NCBI GenBank assembly: GCA_041393495.1
Contig: JAWKKA010000022.1
Coordinates: 1 to 32,056 of the forward strand
DNA length: 32,056 nt
Direction: 5' to 3'
Source: RHKX01 sp041393495
GTDB lineage: Bacteria; Actinomycetota; Thermoleophilia; Solirubrobacterales; 70-9
Part shown: positions 14,181 to 23,262 of the stretch, one piece after another
Position numbering within the stretch: position 1 is the first letter of the stretch
Layout of the letters: every line of letters starts with the position of its first letter
Notes under the pieces: generated by a model
What the model was told of the DNA's origin: nothing
The model's input: only the letters and a program-made list of their open reading frames with translations
Databases searched by the model: none
Made by a program: the position numbers and the translations under genes

Positions 14181-14717
14181 TCAGCGCCCGCCGAGGATCT
14201 GCTCGCGCTCGGCGAGGCGGTTGGCGCGCCGCAGCTCCGCCTCGCGCCGTCGGCGCTTCTCGTCGTCGGTCTCGGCGATCAGCCGCGGCGCCGGGACCGG
14301 CCTGCCCTCGTCGAGGGCAACCATCGTCAGGTAGGCGGTCGAGGTGTGGCGGGCCTCGCCCGTGAACGGGTTCTCGGCCTCGACCCGCACGCCGACTTCC
14401 ATCGACGTCCGCCAGACGGCGTTGACCGAGGCCGTGCAGCGGAGCAGCTCCCCGACGAAGACCGGGGTGTTGAACGTCATCCGGTCGATCCCGGCCGTCA
14501 CCACGCGCCGGCCCGAGTGCTTGATCGCCGCGAGGCCGGCCGCCTCGTCGACGAGGCGCATCACGGTGCCGCCGTGGATGAACCCGGCCGAGTTGGCGTC
14601 GGTGATCGACATCCAGCGGACGAGCAGCGAGCTCGACTCGCCGACCCGCCGCGCCTCGCGCTCGCCCGACCCGCTCTCAGGCTTCGGGCGCTCGGGGGGC
14701 TGGACCGCTTCCGCCAT
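14181..14717 (-). CDS. Hotdog-fold acyl-CoA thioesterase
   Basis: 178 residues from ATG 14717; the frame is open upstream but a TAGGGT box 7 nt before this ATG and the onset of plausible protein favour it. The hotdog domain contains DANSAGFIHGGTVMRLVDEAAGLAA (conserved Asn/Gly-His and Asp), RVVTAGIDRMTFNTPVFVGE and a later TAYLTMVALD strand, the pattern of YciA/ACOT-type acyl-CoA hydrolases. The C-terminus is a charged Arg/Glu helix. It hydrolyses acyl-CoA thioesters; chain-length preference cannot be read. It is a single gene. Confidence 0.85.
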   Translation of the reverse strand: MAEAVQPPERPKPESGSGEREARRVGESSSLLVRWMSITDANSAGFIHGGTVMRLVDEAAGLAAIKHSGRRVVTAGIDRMTFNTPVFVGELLRCTASVNAVWRTSMEVGVRVEAENPFTGEARHTSTAYLTMVALDEGRPVPAPRLIAETDDEKRRRREAELRRANRLAEREQILGGR

Positions 14718-14724
14718 TGTCCGA

Positions 14725-14730
14725 ACCCTA
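14725..14730 (-). promoter_or_regulatory. -10-like box TAGGGT of the thioesterase gene
   Basis: TAGGGT on the minus strand ends 7 nt before ATG 14717, so transcription probably begins at the start codon. A weak TTGCGG lies 19 nt further upstream. Confidence 0.4.
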
Positions 14731-14862
14731 GCCGCAGCGGAAGGAGCCGCCGCAATCGCTCCGCCCGCCCGGGCGCGGCGGTCGCGACGCGGCGGACGAA
14801 CCGGTGGCAGACCCAACCGGTGAGCGCCAGCGCCTGATCGCGCTCGCGGTCGTGCGGCCGCC

Positions 14863-15927
14863 CTAAGCGGTCAGCGCGACCGGCCGGCTCGGGACCGTCG
14901 CACCGGCGACGCAGACCCGATTGCGGCCACCGCGCTTGGCGTCGTAGAGGGCGGTGTCGACGCGCGAGCGAAGGACGTCGAAGTCGAGGCGCTGGTCGGG
15001 ACCGGAAGCGCTGACGCCGCAGCTCATCGTCAGGGTCACCCGGTGGGGGAAGGGGTGGCGGCCGACCGCGGTGCGGAGGCGCTCGGCAAGCTCGGTCGTC
15101 TCGTTGAGATCGAGGCCGGGGAGGATGATCAGGAACTCCTCGCCACCGATCCGGTAGGCGAGCTCGAAGGCGCGGAGCTGGCCACGGATGACGTCGGCGG
15201 CGCGGGTGAGGACGTCGTCGCCGCAGGGGTGGCCGATCGTGTCGTTGACGTGCTTGAAGTGATCGAGGTCGCAGCAGACGAGGCCGACCGGGGCGTCCGC
15301 GTTCAGCGACTGCTGGCTGAGCTCGGCGATCCGGTTGTCGAGCGCCTTGCGGTTGAGCAGGCCGGTCAGCGGGTCGATGACCGATTCGCTGCGGTACTTG
15401 CGCTCGGAGTGCATCAGCGCCGTCGAGAGGATCGCGATGCCGACGATCAGCGCCGCGGGTGCGGCCAGCAGCGGCGGGTAGTCGGCGATCCGGTCGGGCT
15501 CGGTGCCGAGCAGGACCCCGCTGAGCAGGGCGAGGGTGATCGCGACGCCGGCGACGATCCCGCGTCCCGAGAAGCGGCTGCTGAGGGTGACGACCGGAAG
15601 CGCGAAGAAGATCGCGACGACCGCTTCGGGCGCGACGGTGAGCAGGACCGCCGCGGCGATCATGCACTGGGCGCCGGCCCAGGCGCCGAAGATCCAGTAC
15701 TCGGGGCGGGTCGAGCGCTCGGCGAACCGATCGGCGATGGCGAAGAAGATGCCGGCGAGCAGCAGCAATGGCAGCGGCGCCCAGCCGATCCAGGGGCCGC
15801 AGACGATGAACCCGACCGCGAGGACGGCGAACGCGACCATCCGGACGTCGCGGAGGCGTCCGGTCATCTCGAGCAGCCGCTCGCGGTCCTGCTCGCTGCC
15901 GATCAGCCAGTTCGTGCCGCCGTGCAT
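14863..15927 (-). CDS. Membrane diguanylate cyclase (GGEEF)
   Basis: 354 residues. The first half has about six hydrophobic segments (residues 29-165) with short loops, a membrane sensor without a recognised name. The GGDEF domain starts at SVIDPLTGLLNRKALDNR and has YRIGGEEFLIIL, so the active-site motif is GGEEF, known to be functional in the family. Before it RAFE replaces the RxxD inhibition motif, so feedback control may be weak. It makes c-di-GMP from GTP. It is the second c-di-GMP gene of the window and is separated by 55 nt from the downstream end of the ymdB gene. Confidence 0.9.
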   Translation of the reverse strand: MHGGTNWLIGSEQDRERLLEMTGRLRDVRMVAFAVLAVGFIVCGPWIGWAPLPLLLLAGIFFAIADRFAERSTRPEYWIFGAWAGAQCMIAAAVLLTVAPEAVVAIFFALPVVTLSSRFSGRGIVAGVAITLALLSGVLLGTEPDRIADYPPLLAAPAALIVGIAILSTALMHSERKYRSESVIDPLTGLLNRKALDNRIAELSQQSLNADAPVGLVCCDLDHFKHVNDTIGHPCGDDVLTRAADVIRGQLRAFELAYRIGGEEFLIILPGLDLNETTELAERLRTAVGRHPFPHRVTLTMSCGVSASGPDQRLDFDVLRSRVDTALYDAKRGGRNRVCVAGATVPSRPVALTA

Positions 15928-15982
15928 GGGTCATTGATCGGCCCCGGCGCGGAAAGCATGAGCGCGGTTTGCGGACCTGAGA

Positions 15983-16762
15983 TCAGGGGACCGGGCGCAG
16001 CACCTGCTCGATCGCCGCGGCGTGCCCGTCGGCGCCGACATCGATCGCGACCGCCTGGACCCAGACGTCGTCCTCGGCGGTCCGAAAGCGGGTCGGCATC
16101 TGGGTCACGAACCGCCCGACGGCGTCTTCGACCTCGACCCCGAGGACGCTGTTTCGCGACCCGGTCATCCCGACGTCGGAGATGAACGCGGTTCCGCCCG
16201 GCAGCAGCCGTGCATCGGCGGTCGGGACGTGGGTGTGGGTGCCGACGACCGCCGCGACGCGGCCGTCGAGGTGCCAGCCCATCGCTACCTTCTCGCTCGT
16301 CACCTCGGCGTGGAAGTCGACGAAGACGAAGTCGGCGCCGCGCCGATCGAGCTCCGCGATCTCGGCGTCGGCGGCCGCGAACGGCGAGCGGGCGACCGTG
16401 AGCTGGAGCCCTCCGCTCAGGTTCAGCACGCCGATCCTGCTCCCCGCCACCTCGACGATCGTCGACCCGCGTCCCGGATTGCCCTTCGGGTAGTTCGCCG
16501 GCCGGACGAGGCGCTCGCAGGCATCGATGAACCCGTAGGCATCGCGGTGCCGGTAGACGTGGTTGCCGGTCGTGATCACGTCGGCGCCGGTCGCGAAGAT
16601 GTCCTCCGCGGTGCGCTCGGTGATGCCGACGCCGCCGGCCGCGTTCTCGCCGTTGGCGATCACGAGGTCGGGCCCGAGCTCCGCACGCAGCTTCGGCATC
16701 AGCTTGGCGAGGCCGCGGCGTCCGGGGCCGCCGACGATGTCGCCGATGAAGAGGATCCGCAT
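15983..16762 (-). CDS. ymdB: YmdB-family cyclic-nucleotide phosphodiesterase
   Basis: 259 residues. Metallophosphoesterase ligands are all visible: GDIVG (7-11), NGEN (about 38-41), GNH (about 66-68), DFHAE (about 149-153) and THTHVPT (about 174-180). This matches the TIGR00282/YmdB family, dinuclear-metal enzymes acting on 2',3'- or 3',5'-cyclic nucleotides. The ATG is 6 nt after a TAGGGT box, so a leaderless message is likely. The gene is not next to an RNase Y gene here, unlike in many Firmicutes. Confidence 0.93.
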   Translation of the reverse strand: MRILFIGDIVGGPGRRGLAKLMPKLRAELGPDLVIANGENAAGGVGITERTAEDIFATGADVITTGNHVYRHRDAYGFIDACERLVRPANYPKGNPGRGSTIVEVAGSRIGVLNLSGGLQLTVARSPFAAADAEIAELDRRGADFVFVDFHAEVTSEKVAMGWHLDGRVAAVVGTHTHVPTADARLLPGGTAFISDVGMTGSRNSVLGVEVEDAVGRFVTQMPTRFRTAEDDVWVQAVAIDVGADGHAAAIEQVLRPVP

Positions 16763-16768
16763 GCGAGC

Positions 16769-16774
16769 ACCCTA
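16769..16774 (-). promoter_or_regulatory. -10-like box TAGGGT of ymdB
   Basis: TAGGGT on the minus strand ends 6 nt before ATG 16762; identical to the box before the thioesterase gene. Confidence 0.4.
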
Positions 16775-16804
16775 CGAGCGCGCGGGGCGGCGCGCGCGGC
16801 ACGG

Positions 16805-16891
16805 GCCGCGCCGAACGACCAGCCGGAGGGCCGGGTGCGCCGACCGGCCGGCCGGAGGGCCGCCGCGCCGAACGACCAGCCGGAGGGCCGG
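16805..16891. repeat. Intergenic 30-bp direct repeats with a diverged middle copy
   Basis: The same 30 nt occur at 16805-16834 and 16862-16891, with a partial, altered copy at 16836-16861, so the period is about 28 nt. A second repeat of 15 nt, GGCGACGGCCCGGCG, follows at 16926-16940 and 16957-16971. Together they fill most of the 268-nt spacer between ymdB and the ABC ATPase gene, which holds no gene. Confidence 0.75.
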
Positions 16892-17016
16892 CCGCGGCGA
16901 ACGGCTCGACGGTCGCCGACCCGGTGGCGACGGCCCGGCGGCACCACCGCGCGTGCGGCGACGGCCCGGCGAACCGACCCCGCCCGCAGCGGCGCGGCAG
17001 CGCGGGGTCGATCATC

Positions 17017-17022
17017 TAGGTT
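17017..17022 (+). promoter_or_regulatory. -10-like box TAGGTT of the ABC export operon
   Basis: TAGGTT ends 8 nt before the GTG at 17031. No ribosome binding site fits in the gap, so the gene appears leaderless. Confidence 0.4.
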
Positions 17023-17030
17023 TCGCGGCC

Positions 17031-17783
17031 GTGAGCGCTTCCCCGCACGTCCCCCGGGCCGAGGCCGCGACCGCGGTCATCGAAGCGGTCGGGTTGACGA
17101 AGAGCTTCGGCGAGCGGGTCGCGCTCCGCGAGGTCGGCTTCGATGCCGGGCCGGGCGAGCTCGTCGCCGTGATCGGCCCGAACGGGGCCGGCAAGACGAC
17201 GCTGCTCTCGCTGCTCGCCGGCATCCGTGAGCCCGACGCCGGCGAGGTCCGGCTTCCGCGCGGCGAGGTCGGCTTCGTCCCGCAACAGGCGGCGCTGTAC
17301 CGCCGACTCACCGTCGCCGAGAACCTGCGGCTCTTCGCTCGCCTCGAGCGCGTCGATGACGTCGATGCGGCGGTCGAGCGGATGCTCGCGCAGACCGGCC
17401 TCGGCGAGCGTCGCGACGATCAGGCGGGGACGCTGTCGGGCGGCAACCAGCAGCGGATCAACATCGCGATCGGGCTCCTGTCCGACCCGGCGGTGCTGCT
17501 TCTCGACGAGCCCTCGACCGGGCTCGACCCGCGCCAGCGCAGCCGCCTCTGGGAGTTCGTCCTCGGCCTCGCCGACCGCGGTACGACGGTGATCTTCTCG
17601 ACCCACAACATCGCCGAAGCCGAGCGCTACGGCGAGCGGATCCTGGTTCTCGCCGACGGACAGGGACTCTTCGACGGCTCGATCGAGCAGTTCAACGCCG
17701 CCGCGCCGACCGCCGAAGCAGAGGCCGTCGCCGGCGACTTCGAGTCCGCCTTCGTTCGCTTCCTCAGCGAGCACGGGCACTAG
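17031..17783 (+). CDS. ABC-2 type transporter ATPase
   Basis: 250 residues from GTG 17031; the frame is open far upstream through the repeat region, but a -10 box sits just before this GTG. Motifs: Walker A GPNGAGKTT (about 48-56), Q loop VPQQAALY, signature LSGGNQQR, Walker B VLLLDEPSTGLDP, and the switch His in STHNIAEAE. It is of the drug/sodium-export class that pairs with ABC-2 permeases. The permease gene follows after 32 nt. Confidence 0.92.
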   Translation: MSASPHVPRAEAATAVIEAVGLTKSFGERVALREVGFDAGPGELVAVIGPNGAGKTTLLSLLAGIREPDAGEVRLPRGEVGFVPQQAALYRRLTVAENLRLFARLERVDDVDAAVERMLAQTGLGERRDDQAGTLSGGNQQRINIAIGLLSDPAVLLLDEPSTGLDPRQRSRLWEFVLGLADRGTTVIFSTHNIAEAERYGERILVLADGQGLFDGSIEQFNAAAPTAEAEAVAGDFESAFVRFLSEHGH

Positions 17784-17815
17784 ATAACGGGAGCGAGGCG
17801 GGACCGGTACCGAAG

Positions 17816-19165
17816 ATGCGCTGGCTGCTCCTCAAGGACCTGCAGATCATGCGGCGCTCGCCGCTGCTGACGGCGCTGCTGGTCGCCTACCCGATCGTGA
17901 TCGCGGTGCTGATCGGCTTCGCGCTCAGCCGCGGGCCCGACAAGCCGCGGGTCGCCTTCCTCAACGAGGTCCCGCCCGACACCCCGCTCAACGTCGGCGG
18001 CGAGTCGTTCGACCTCGTCGGCGCCAAGAGCGAGCTCTGCGAGCGGATCGAGTGCGTCCCGGTCTCGAGCGAGGCGGAGGCCCGCGAGAAGGTCGCCTCC
18101 GGCGACGTGCTCGGCGCGCTCATCCTTCCCTCGGACCTCGTCGACAAGCTGCAGACGCTCGCCGGCCTGTCGCCCGAGAGCCCGACCGTGAAGGTCATCG
18201 TCAACGAGGAGGACCCGGTCAAGGCCGGGCTGGTCGACGACCGGATCAACTCGCTGCTGACCGAGGCGAACCTGCGGATCTCCCGCGAGGTCGCGGACGT
18301 CTCGACCAGCTACCTGAACATCATCCTCAACGGCGGCGACTTCAGCTTCCTCGGAGCCGATCTCTCGGTGCTCGGCCTGAAGCGGTCCGAGCAGATCCTC
18401 CGCGGCGTCCGCGGTCGGATCCCGCCCGCGAGCCCCGACCTCGACGGGCTCGACTCGGTGATCCGGTTCAGCCACCTAGCTGCCGAGAACCTCGGCGTCG
18501 CCGACGACCTGCTCGCGGCGGTCTCGGAGCCGATCAAGGTCGACAAGGAGGTCGTCAACGGCGGCGCCCCGGGCCTCGACACGTTCGCGATCGCGGTCGC
18601 GGCGACGATCACGCTGATGTTCGTGACGGTGCTGCTCGTCGCGGGCTCGTTGGCGCTCGAGCGCGAGGAGAACGCGTTCGCGCGCCTCACCCGCGGACTG
18701 GTCTCGAAGACGGCGCTGCTCGCCGAGAAGGTCCTGCTCGGGATCGTTGCCGCGCTCGCGGTGACGGTGCTGATGCTGGCCGGACTCGGTCTCTTCGTCG
18801 ACCTCGATTGGGGTCGCTTCGCGCTCTGGGTCCCGGCGATCCTCGCCGGCGGCGCCGGCTTTGCCGCCTTCGGAGCGGCGATCGGCGCCGCCACCCGGGA
18901 GGTCCGCGCGGCCTCGCTGCTCGCCTTCATGGTCAGCCTGCCGGTCGCGTTCCTGTCGCTGGTCCCCTCCGGCACGGTCGCGCCGGGCCTCTACGACGCG
19001 ATCAGCGTCGTCACGGCGCTGTTCCCCTTCGACCCGGCGCTGCGGGCGCTGACCGGGGCGCTCGACGCCGGCGGCCCGGCGGTCGGGATCGCGATCCTCC
19101 ACCTCGCGATCCTCACCGCCGCCTACGGCGCGCTCGCCCGGGTCGCGGTCCGGCGCCTGGTCTGA
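17816..19165 (+). CDS. ABC-2 type permease
   Basis: 449 residues. An N-terminal transmembrane helix (about 17-38) leads to a large outer domain of about 230 residues, then five or six helices fill residues 260-449, the ABC2_membrane_3 (YhgE/NatB-like) topology. It works with the preceding ATPase as an exporter; the substrate is unknown. Its last codons and stop are copied in the exact 42-bp tandem duplication that begins at 19152. Confidence 0.88.
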   Translation: MRWLLLKDLQIMRRSPLLTALLVAYPIVIAVLIGFALSRGPDKPRVAFLNEVPPDTPLNVGGESFDLVGAKSELCERIECVPVSSEAEAREKVASGDVLGALILPSDLVDKLQTLAGLSPESPTVKVIVNEEDPVKAGLVDDRINSLLTEANLRISREVADVSTSYLNIILNGGDFSFLGADLSVLGLKRSEQILRGVRGRIPPASPDLDGLDSVIRFSHLAAENLGVADDLLAAVSEPIKVDKEVVNGGAPGLDTFAIAVAATITLMFVTVLLVAGSLALEREENAFARLTRGLVSKTALLAEKVLLGIVAALAVTVLMLAGLGLFVDLDWGRFALWVPAILAGGAGFAAFGAAIGAATREVRAASLLAFMVSLPVAFLSLVPSGTVAPGLYDAISVVTALFPFDPALRALTGALDAGGPAVGIAILHLAILTAAYGALARVAVRRLV

Positions 19166-19236
19166 ATCGAACGAAGCCGGTCGGCGAGGGCGGGGCGCCT
19201 GGTCTGAATCGAACGAAGCCGGTCGGCGAGGGCGGG
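19152..19236. repeat. Exact 42-bp tandem duplication over the permease stop codon
   Basis: 19152-19193 is repeated without a mismatch at 19194-19235, and the identity extends one more base. The first copy contains the last three codons and the TGA of the permease gene, so the second carries a non-translated copy of the gene end. Confidence 0.95.
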
Positions 19237-19254
19237 CGCGTTGCGTCCGGGCCA

Positions 19255-19299
19255 AGAATGCAATAAAGGGGTCGTAGAGCGACCCGAACCGTGCATTCT
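19255..19299. other. Nested stem-loop between ABC permease and hemB
   Basis: AGAATGCA (19255-19262) pairs perfectly with TGCATTCT (19292-19299). Inside, after 6 nt on either side, GGGTCG (19269-19274) pairs with CGACCC (19280-19285) around a TAGAG loop. The outer arms are much richer in A/T than their surroundings. It could be a terminator for the exporter operon or an RNA control element ahead of hemB. Confidence 0.5.
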
Positions 19300-19369
19300 C
19301 GATCGCGGACGTCGATCGGTGTCCCCGCCGGCGCGCGCGACCGGGTGGAGCGGGTCGGCCGCGCCGTCC

Positions 19370-19375
19370 TAGACT
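19370..19375 (+). promoter_or_regulatory. -10-like box TAGACT of hemB
   Basis: TAGACT ends 8 nt before ATG 19384, leaving no room for a ribosome binding site; a leaderless message is likely. Confidence 0.4.
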
Positions 19376-19383
19376 CCGGGGCG

Positions 19384-20361
<978 letters not shown>

Positions 20362-20408
20362 CGGGAGCTGGCGCCGCCGCCGAGCCGGCAGGGGCGCCGG
20401 GCGGGGGG

Positions 20409-20475
20409 ACGGCTGAGCCGGCGGCGACGCTGAGGGCGGCGAGCCGGCGGTACGGCTGAGCCGGCGGCGACGCTG
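20409..20475. repeat. 24-bp direct repeat downstream of hemB
   Basis: The same 24 nt occur at 20409-20432 and 20452-20475 (period 43), and similarity continues for five more bases with one mismatch. Shorter copies of GAGCCGGC are scattered through the spacer 20362-20500, which has no gene. Confidence 0.75.
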
Positions 20476-20500
20476 TGGGCGCCGCGGGGCCGGCGGCGGC

Positions 20501-21451
20501 TCACTCGCACGGCGTCCAGGGCGTGTTCCGCAGCGAGTAGTCCGCCGCCTTCTTGATCGAGTTGAAGCCGAGCCGCTCGCCCTGCGGGCAGAAGCGCCGC
20601 GGCGGCAGCGTGTACTCGACGTGGAAGACCGGCTTGCCGGCGGCGACGAACGGCTTCAGCAGCCCGCACTCGTTGTAGCCGGCGCACTCCTCGTTGATCG
20701 CGAAGTCGAAGTCGTCGACGAGCTGGCGGGCCTGCGAGAGGTCGTTCTTGAGCCCGACGGCCAGCCCTTGGTCGTGGCCGATCGCGGCGAGGCCGCGGTT
20801 GTAGGCGAGCTGGTCGCGGGCGCTGACCGCGAACCCGGTCACCCGCCTGCCGCTCTCGTGGGCGGCGACGACGTCGTACTCGACCGCGTCGAAGCCGGCC
20901 TGCTCGCAGCGGGCCGTCCGCTCCTCCATCATCTCGAGCAGGAACTCCCGCTGCCCGGCGCCGCCGACGTTCGCCCAGTATTCGTTCGGGAACCGCTTGC
21001 TGAACGGGTTGCCGAGCAGCGAGCCGCCGTGGCTTCGGTCCCAGCGCCGGAAGCGCTCGAAGTCGGGTCGGTAGCGCTCGATCGAGCCGGCATCGACGTA
21101 GCAGATCGCGTAGCCGCCGCGGTCGTGCAGGGCGTCGACCGCCCTCGTGTTCAGGGTCGTGTCGGGCGTCTGGCCGCGCCGGTCGAGGTAGGGGTCGAAG
21201 TCGATCACCTCGGGGCGCACGCACGCCCCGCCGCCTGCCGGCGGCCTGCAGATCCCGACGTCGATCCGACCCGTCCGCCCGTGCCCGTGCCGGGCGGCCT
21301 CGAGCTGGTACTGCCAGCGGGCATCCGGGGGCGGGACGATCACCTCGGCCGCGGTCGTCGGCGTCGCATCGGTGCCGTCGCCGCCGGTGCCGCCGCAGGC
21401 GACCGGCGCGAGGACGACTACGATCGCGGCCGCCGCCGCGAGCCCCCTCAC
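20501..21451 (-). CDS. GH114-type lipoprotein, probable endo-alpha-1,4-polygalactosaminidase
   Basis: 316 residues from a GTG overlapping the MBL gene stop (GTGA). The N-terminus is a lipoprotein signal (hydrophobic core, then LAPVACGG with the lipid Cys near residue 20). The body follows the GH114/TM1410-like barrel: GYAICYVDAGSIERYRPD, NEYWANV, AGFDAVEYD, DQLAYNRGLAAIGH, GLAVGLKNDLSQ, DFAINEECAGYNEC and GKPVFHVEYT. The acidic residues of EYD and NEE are in the places expected for catalysis. Family members cleave alpha-1,4-linked polygalactosamine. The context (IclR, two dehydrogenases, GH4, a sugar importer) supports outer polysaccharide cleavage. Confidence 0.85.
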   Translation of the reverse strand: MRGLAAAAAIVVVLAPVACGGTGGDGTDATPTTAAEVIVPPPDARWQYQLEAARHGHGRTGRIDVGICRPPAGGGACVRPEVIDFDPYLDRRGQTPDTTLNTRAVDALHDRGGYAICYVDAGSIERYRPDFERFRRWDRSHGGSLLGNPFSKRFPNEYWANVGGAGQREFLLEMMEERTARCEQAGFDAVEYDVVAAHESGRRVTGFAVSARDQLAYNRGLAAIGHDQGLAVGLKNDLSQARQLVDDFDFAINEECAGYNECGLLKPFVAAGKPVFHVEYTLPPRRFCPQGERLGFNSIKKAADYSLRNTPWTPCE

Positions 21452-22386
21452 CGGGCCCCCTCGTCTGTCGCGGAGGCGGCAGTCCCGTCCGGGCCGGCCG
21501 CGTCGAGGTGGGCGCCGATGCTGCGCGCCAGCTCGACCTCCATCTCCGGCCAGCCGCCGAGCGCCGCCGCGGTTGCGGTCAACAGCTCGGGCATCGGCAC
21601 CGCGCTGCCGCCGGCGGCCTCGATCGCCCGCTCGAGATCGTCGCTGAGGCGGCGGCTGCGGTCGAGGAAGGCGCCGACGTCGGCGCCCTCGAACAGCGGG
21701 AAATGGGCGGTGCCGAGCCGGACGGCGCCGAGGCCGCGGACCCGCTCGATCGTCGCCCGGTAGGCGTCGAGGTCGACGTAGGGGGGAGGCGCCACCCGTC
21801 GCCCGGAGCGGTCGTCGAACCCGTAGCCCATGACCGCGTCGCTGACGATCGCCGTCCGCCCCGCCGGCTCGAAGAGGCCGATGTGCCCGAGTGAGTGGCC
21901 GGGCAGGTGCAGGACCTCGACCTCGATCCCGCCGAGGTCGATCCGCTCGCCGTCGGTGAGGGAGCCGTCGAGCGGCGTGTCGGCGCCGGCGGCGCTCCGC
22001 AGCCACTCCCAGGTCTCGGCCGGATAGTCGAGGCCGCGCGAGCGGTACCACCCGTAGCGCTCGGCCGCGATCCGCTCCCAGGACTCGATCAGGGGCCGGT
22101 CGAGCGCGTGGGCGCGAATCGGCAGGTCGGCCCGCAGCGCCCGCAGCTCGGCGTCGCCGCCGTAGTGGTCGACGTCGGCGTGGCTGACGATCACCTCGCT
22201 CAGCCCCGCGACCCCGATCCCGAGCTCGTCGAGCGCCGGGACGATCGCCTCGGTGACCGTGCCGGCGATGCCGGTGTCGAGCAGGAGCGCTCCCGCCTCG
22301 CCGCGGACGACCCACTGCTGCAGGCGGCGGCTGCCGAGGTCCGAGTCGATCCGGTCGATGCCGGGGGCGATCGGCGTCAGGCCCAT
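21448..22386 (-). CDS. MBL-fold metallohydrolase
   Basis: 312 residues. The zinc motif reads SHADVDHYGGD (about 68-78; HxDxDH with Ala and Val), followed by LHLPGHSLGHIG (third His), IVSDAVMGYG (bridging Asp) and a last His in LGTAHFPLF. The C-terminal 80 residues are helical. The ATG lies 10 nt inside the end of the IclR gene and its stop overlaps the GH114 gene. Substrate is unknown; lactone or thioester hydrolysis in the sugar pathway would fit, as inference. Confidence 0.85.
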   Translation of the reverse strand: MGLTPIAPGIDRIDSDLGSRRLQQWVVRGEAGALLLDTGIAGTVTEAIVPALDELGIGVAGLSEVIVSHADVDHYGGDAELRALRADLPIRAHALDRPLIESWERIAAERYGWYRSRGLDYPAETWEWLRSAAGADTPLDGSLTDGERIDLGGIEVEVLHLPGHSLGHIGLFEPAGRTAIVSDAVMGYGFDDRSGRRVAPPPYVDLDAYRATIERVRGLGAVRLGTAHFPLFEGADVGAFLDRSRRLSDDLERAIEAAGGSAVPMPELLTATAAALGGWPEMEVELARSIGAHLDAAGPDGTAASATDEGAR

Positions 22387-23156
22387 GACCCGCTCCAGCG
22401 CCGCAGCCGCTTGCCGGCGAGCGCGGTCGTCTCCGCGAGCGCGGCGCGGGCGGCGCGGGCGACGGTGCGGTCGTAGCGCGGCGTCGGCATCGACACCGAG
22501 AGCGCAGCGACGGCGCGTCCGTCCTCGTCGCGGATCGGCATCGCGATGCAGCGGAGGCCGATCGCGAACTCCTCGTCGTCGACGCTGTAGCCGCGGCGGC
22601 GCACGGCCTCGAGCTCGGCGATCAGCGTCGCCGGGTCGGTGATCGTGTGCTCGGTCAGCCGCTCGAGCTCGGCGCCCTCGAGCCGCCGTTCGAGCTCGGC
22701 GGGATCGAGCTCGGCGAGCAGCGCCTTGCCGATCGCGCTGGTGTGGGCGGGGAGCCGCGCCCCGGCCCGCGAGGTCAGCTTGACCGGATGCGGCGACTCG
22801 GAGAGATCGAGGTAGACCGCGGAGAGGTCCTCGAGGGTCGCGAGCTGGACGGTCTCGCCGGTCCGCTCGACGAGCTCGTCCATCAGCGGCCGGACGAGCG
22901 CCCGCAGATCGTCGAGCTCATGTCGCGAGCGGGCCAGGTCCCAGATCCGGCTGCCGAGCCGGTAGGAGCCGGAGGCCCGGTCCTGGCGCAGGTAGTGGCG
23001 ATCCTCCATCGTCCGCAGGAGCGCGTGCGCCGACGACTTCGGCAGCTCGAGGCCGGCGACGATCTCGGCGAAGCTGAGCGAGCCCTGATCGCCGATCAGG
23101 TCGAGCACCGCCATCACCCGGTCCGCCGACTTCACCGGCGCGCCGTCGCCGCTCAC
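22377..23156 (-). CDS. IclR-family transcriptional regulator
   Basis: 259 residues from a GTG. The N-terminal winged helix (about 10-70: SADRVMAVLDLI, LELPKSSAHALLRTM, YRLGSRIW) precedes the IclR effector domain (about 80-255), with TSRAGARLPAHTSAIGKALLAEL, RRRGYSVDDEEFAIGLRCIAMPI and AALSVSMPTPR. It most likely controls the divergent sugar operons through the spacer 24040-24155, with a pathway intermediate as effector. It overlaps the MBL gene by 10 nt. Confidence 0.93.
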   Translation of the reverse strand: MSGDGAPVKSADRVMAVLDLIGDQGSLSFAEIVAGLELPKSSAHALLRTMEDRHYLRQDRASGSYRLGSRIWDLARSRHELDDLRALVRPLMDELVERTGETVQLATLEDLSAVYLDLSESPHPVKLTSRAGARLPAHTSAIGKALLAELDPAELERRLEGAELERLTEHTITDPATLIAELEAVRRRGYSVDDEEFAIGLRCIAMPIRDEDGRAVAALSVSMPTPRYDRTVARAARAALAETTALAGKRLRRWSGSWA

Positions 23157-23262
23157 GAATCCTCTTTCGCGCGGACCCGCGCATGCCCCTTCGCCGAGCC
23201 CCGCATCGCGCCGCCGGCGCTCACGAGTCCCCCTGCGGCGGGACCCGCATCGCGCCGACGAT
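23150..23262 (-). repeat. Diverged duplication of a gene-end/gene-start junction
   Basis: The stop and last codons of the dehydrogenase gene (23218-23262) resemble the spacer and IclR start next to it (23150-23217). Shared blocks in the same order are CGCTCACGA(A/G)TCC, GGACCCGC and CCCGCATCGCGCCG; the second unit lacks about 24 nt. It looks like an old tandem copy of the 3' end of the dehydrogenase gene. Confidence 0.5.

Noticed and set aside
16805..16971. CRISPR array
   Set aside because: The repeats lack unique spacers of regular size and no cas genes are present.
19161..19236. tRNA-like GAATCGAAC segments, or an attachment site
   Set aside because: No cloverleaf can be formed, and the two copies are explained by a 42-bp tandem duplication with no integrase nearby.
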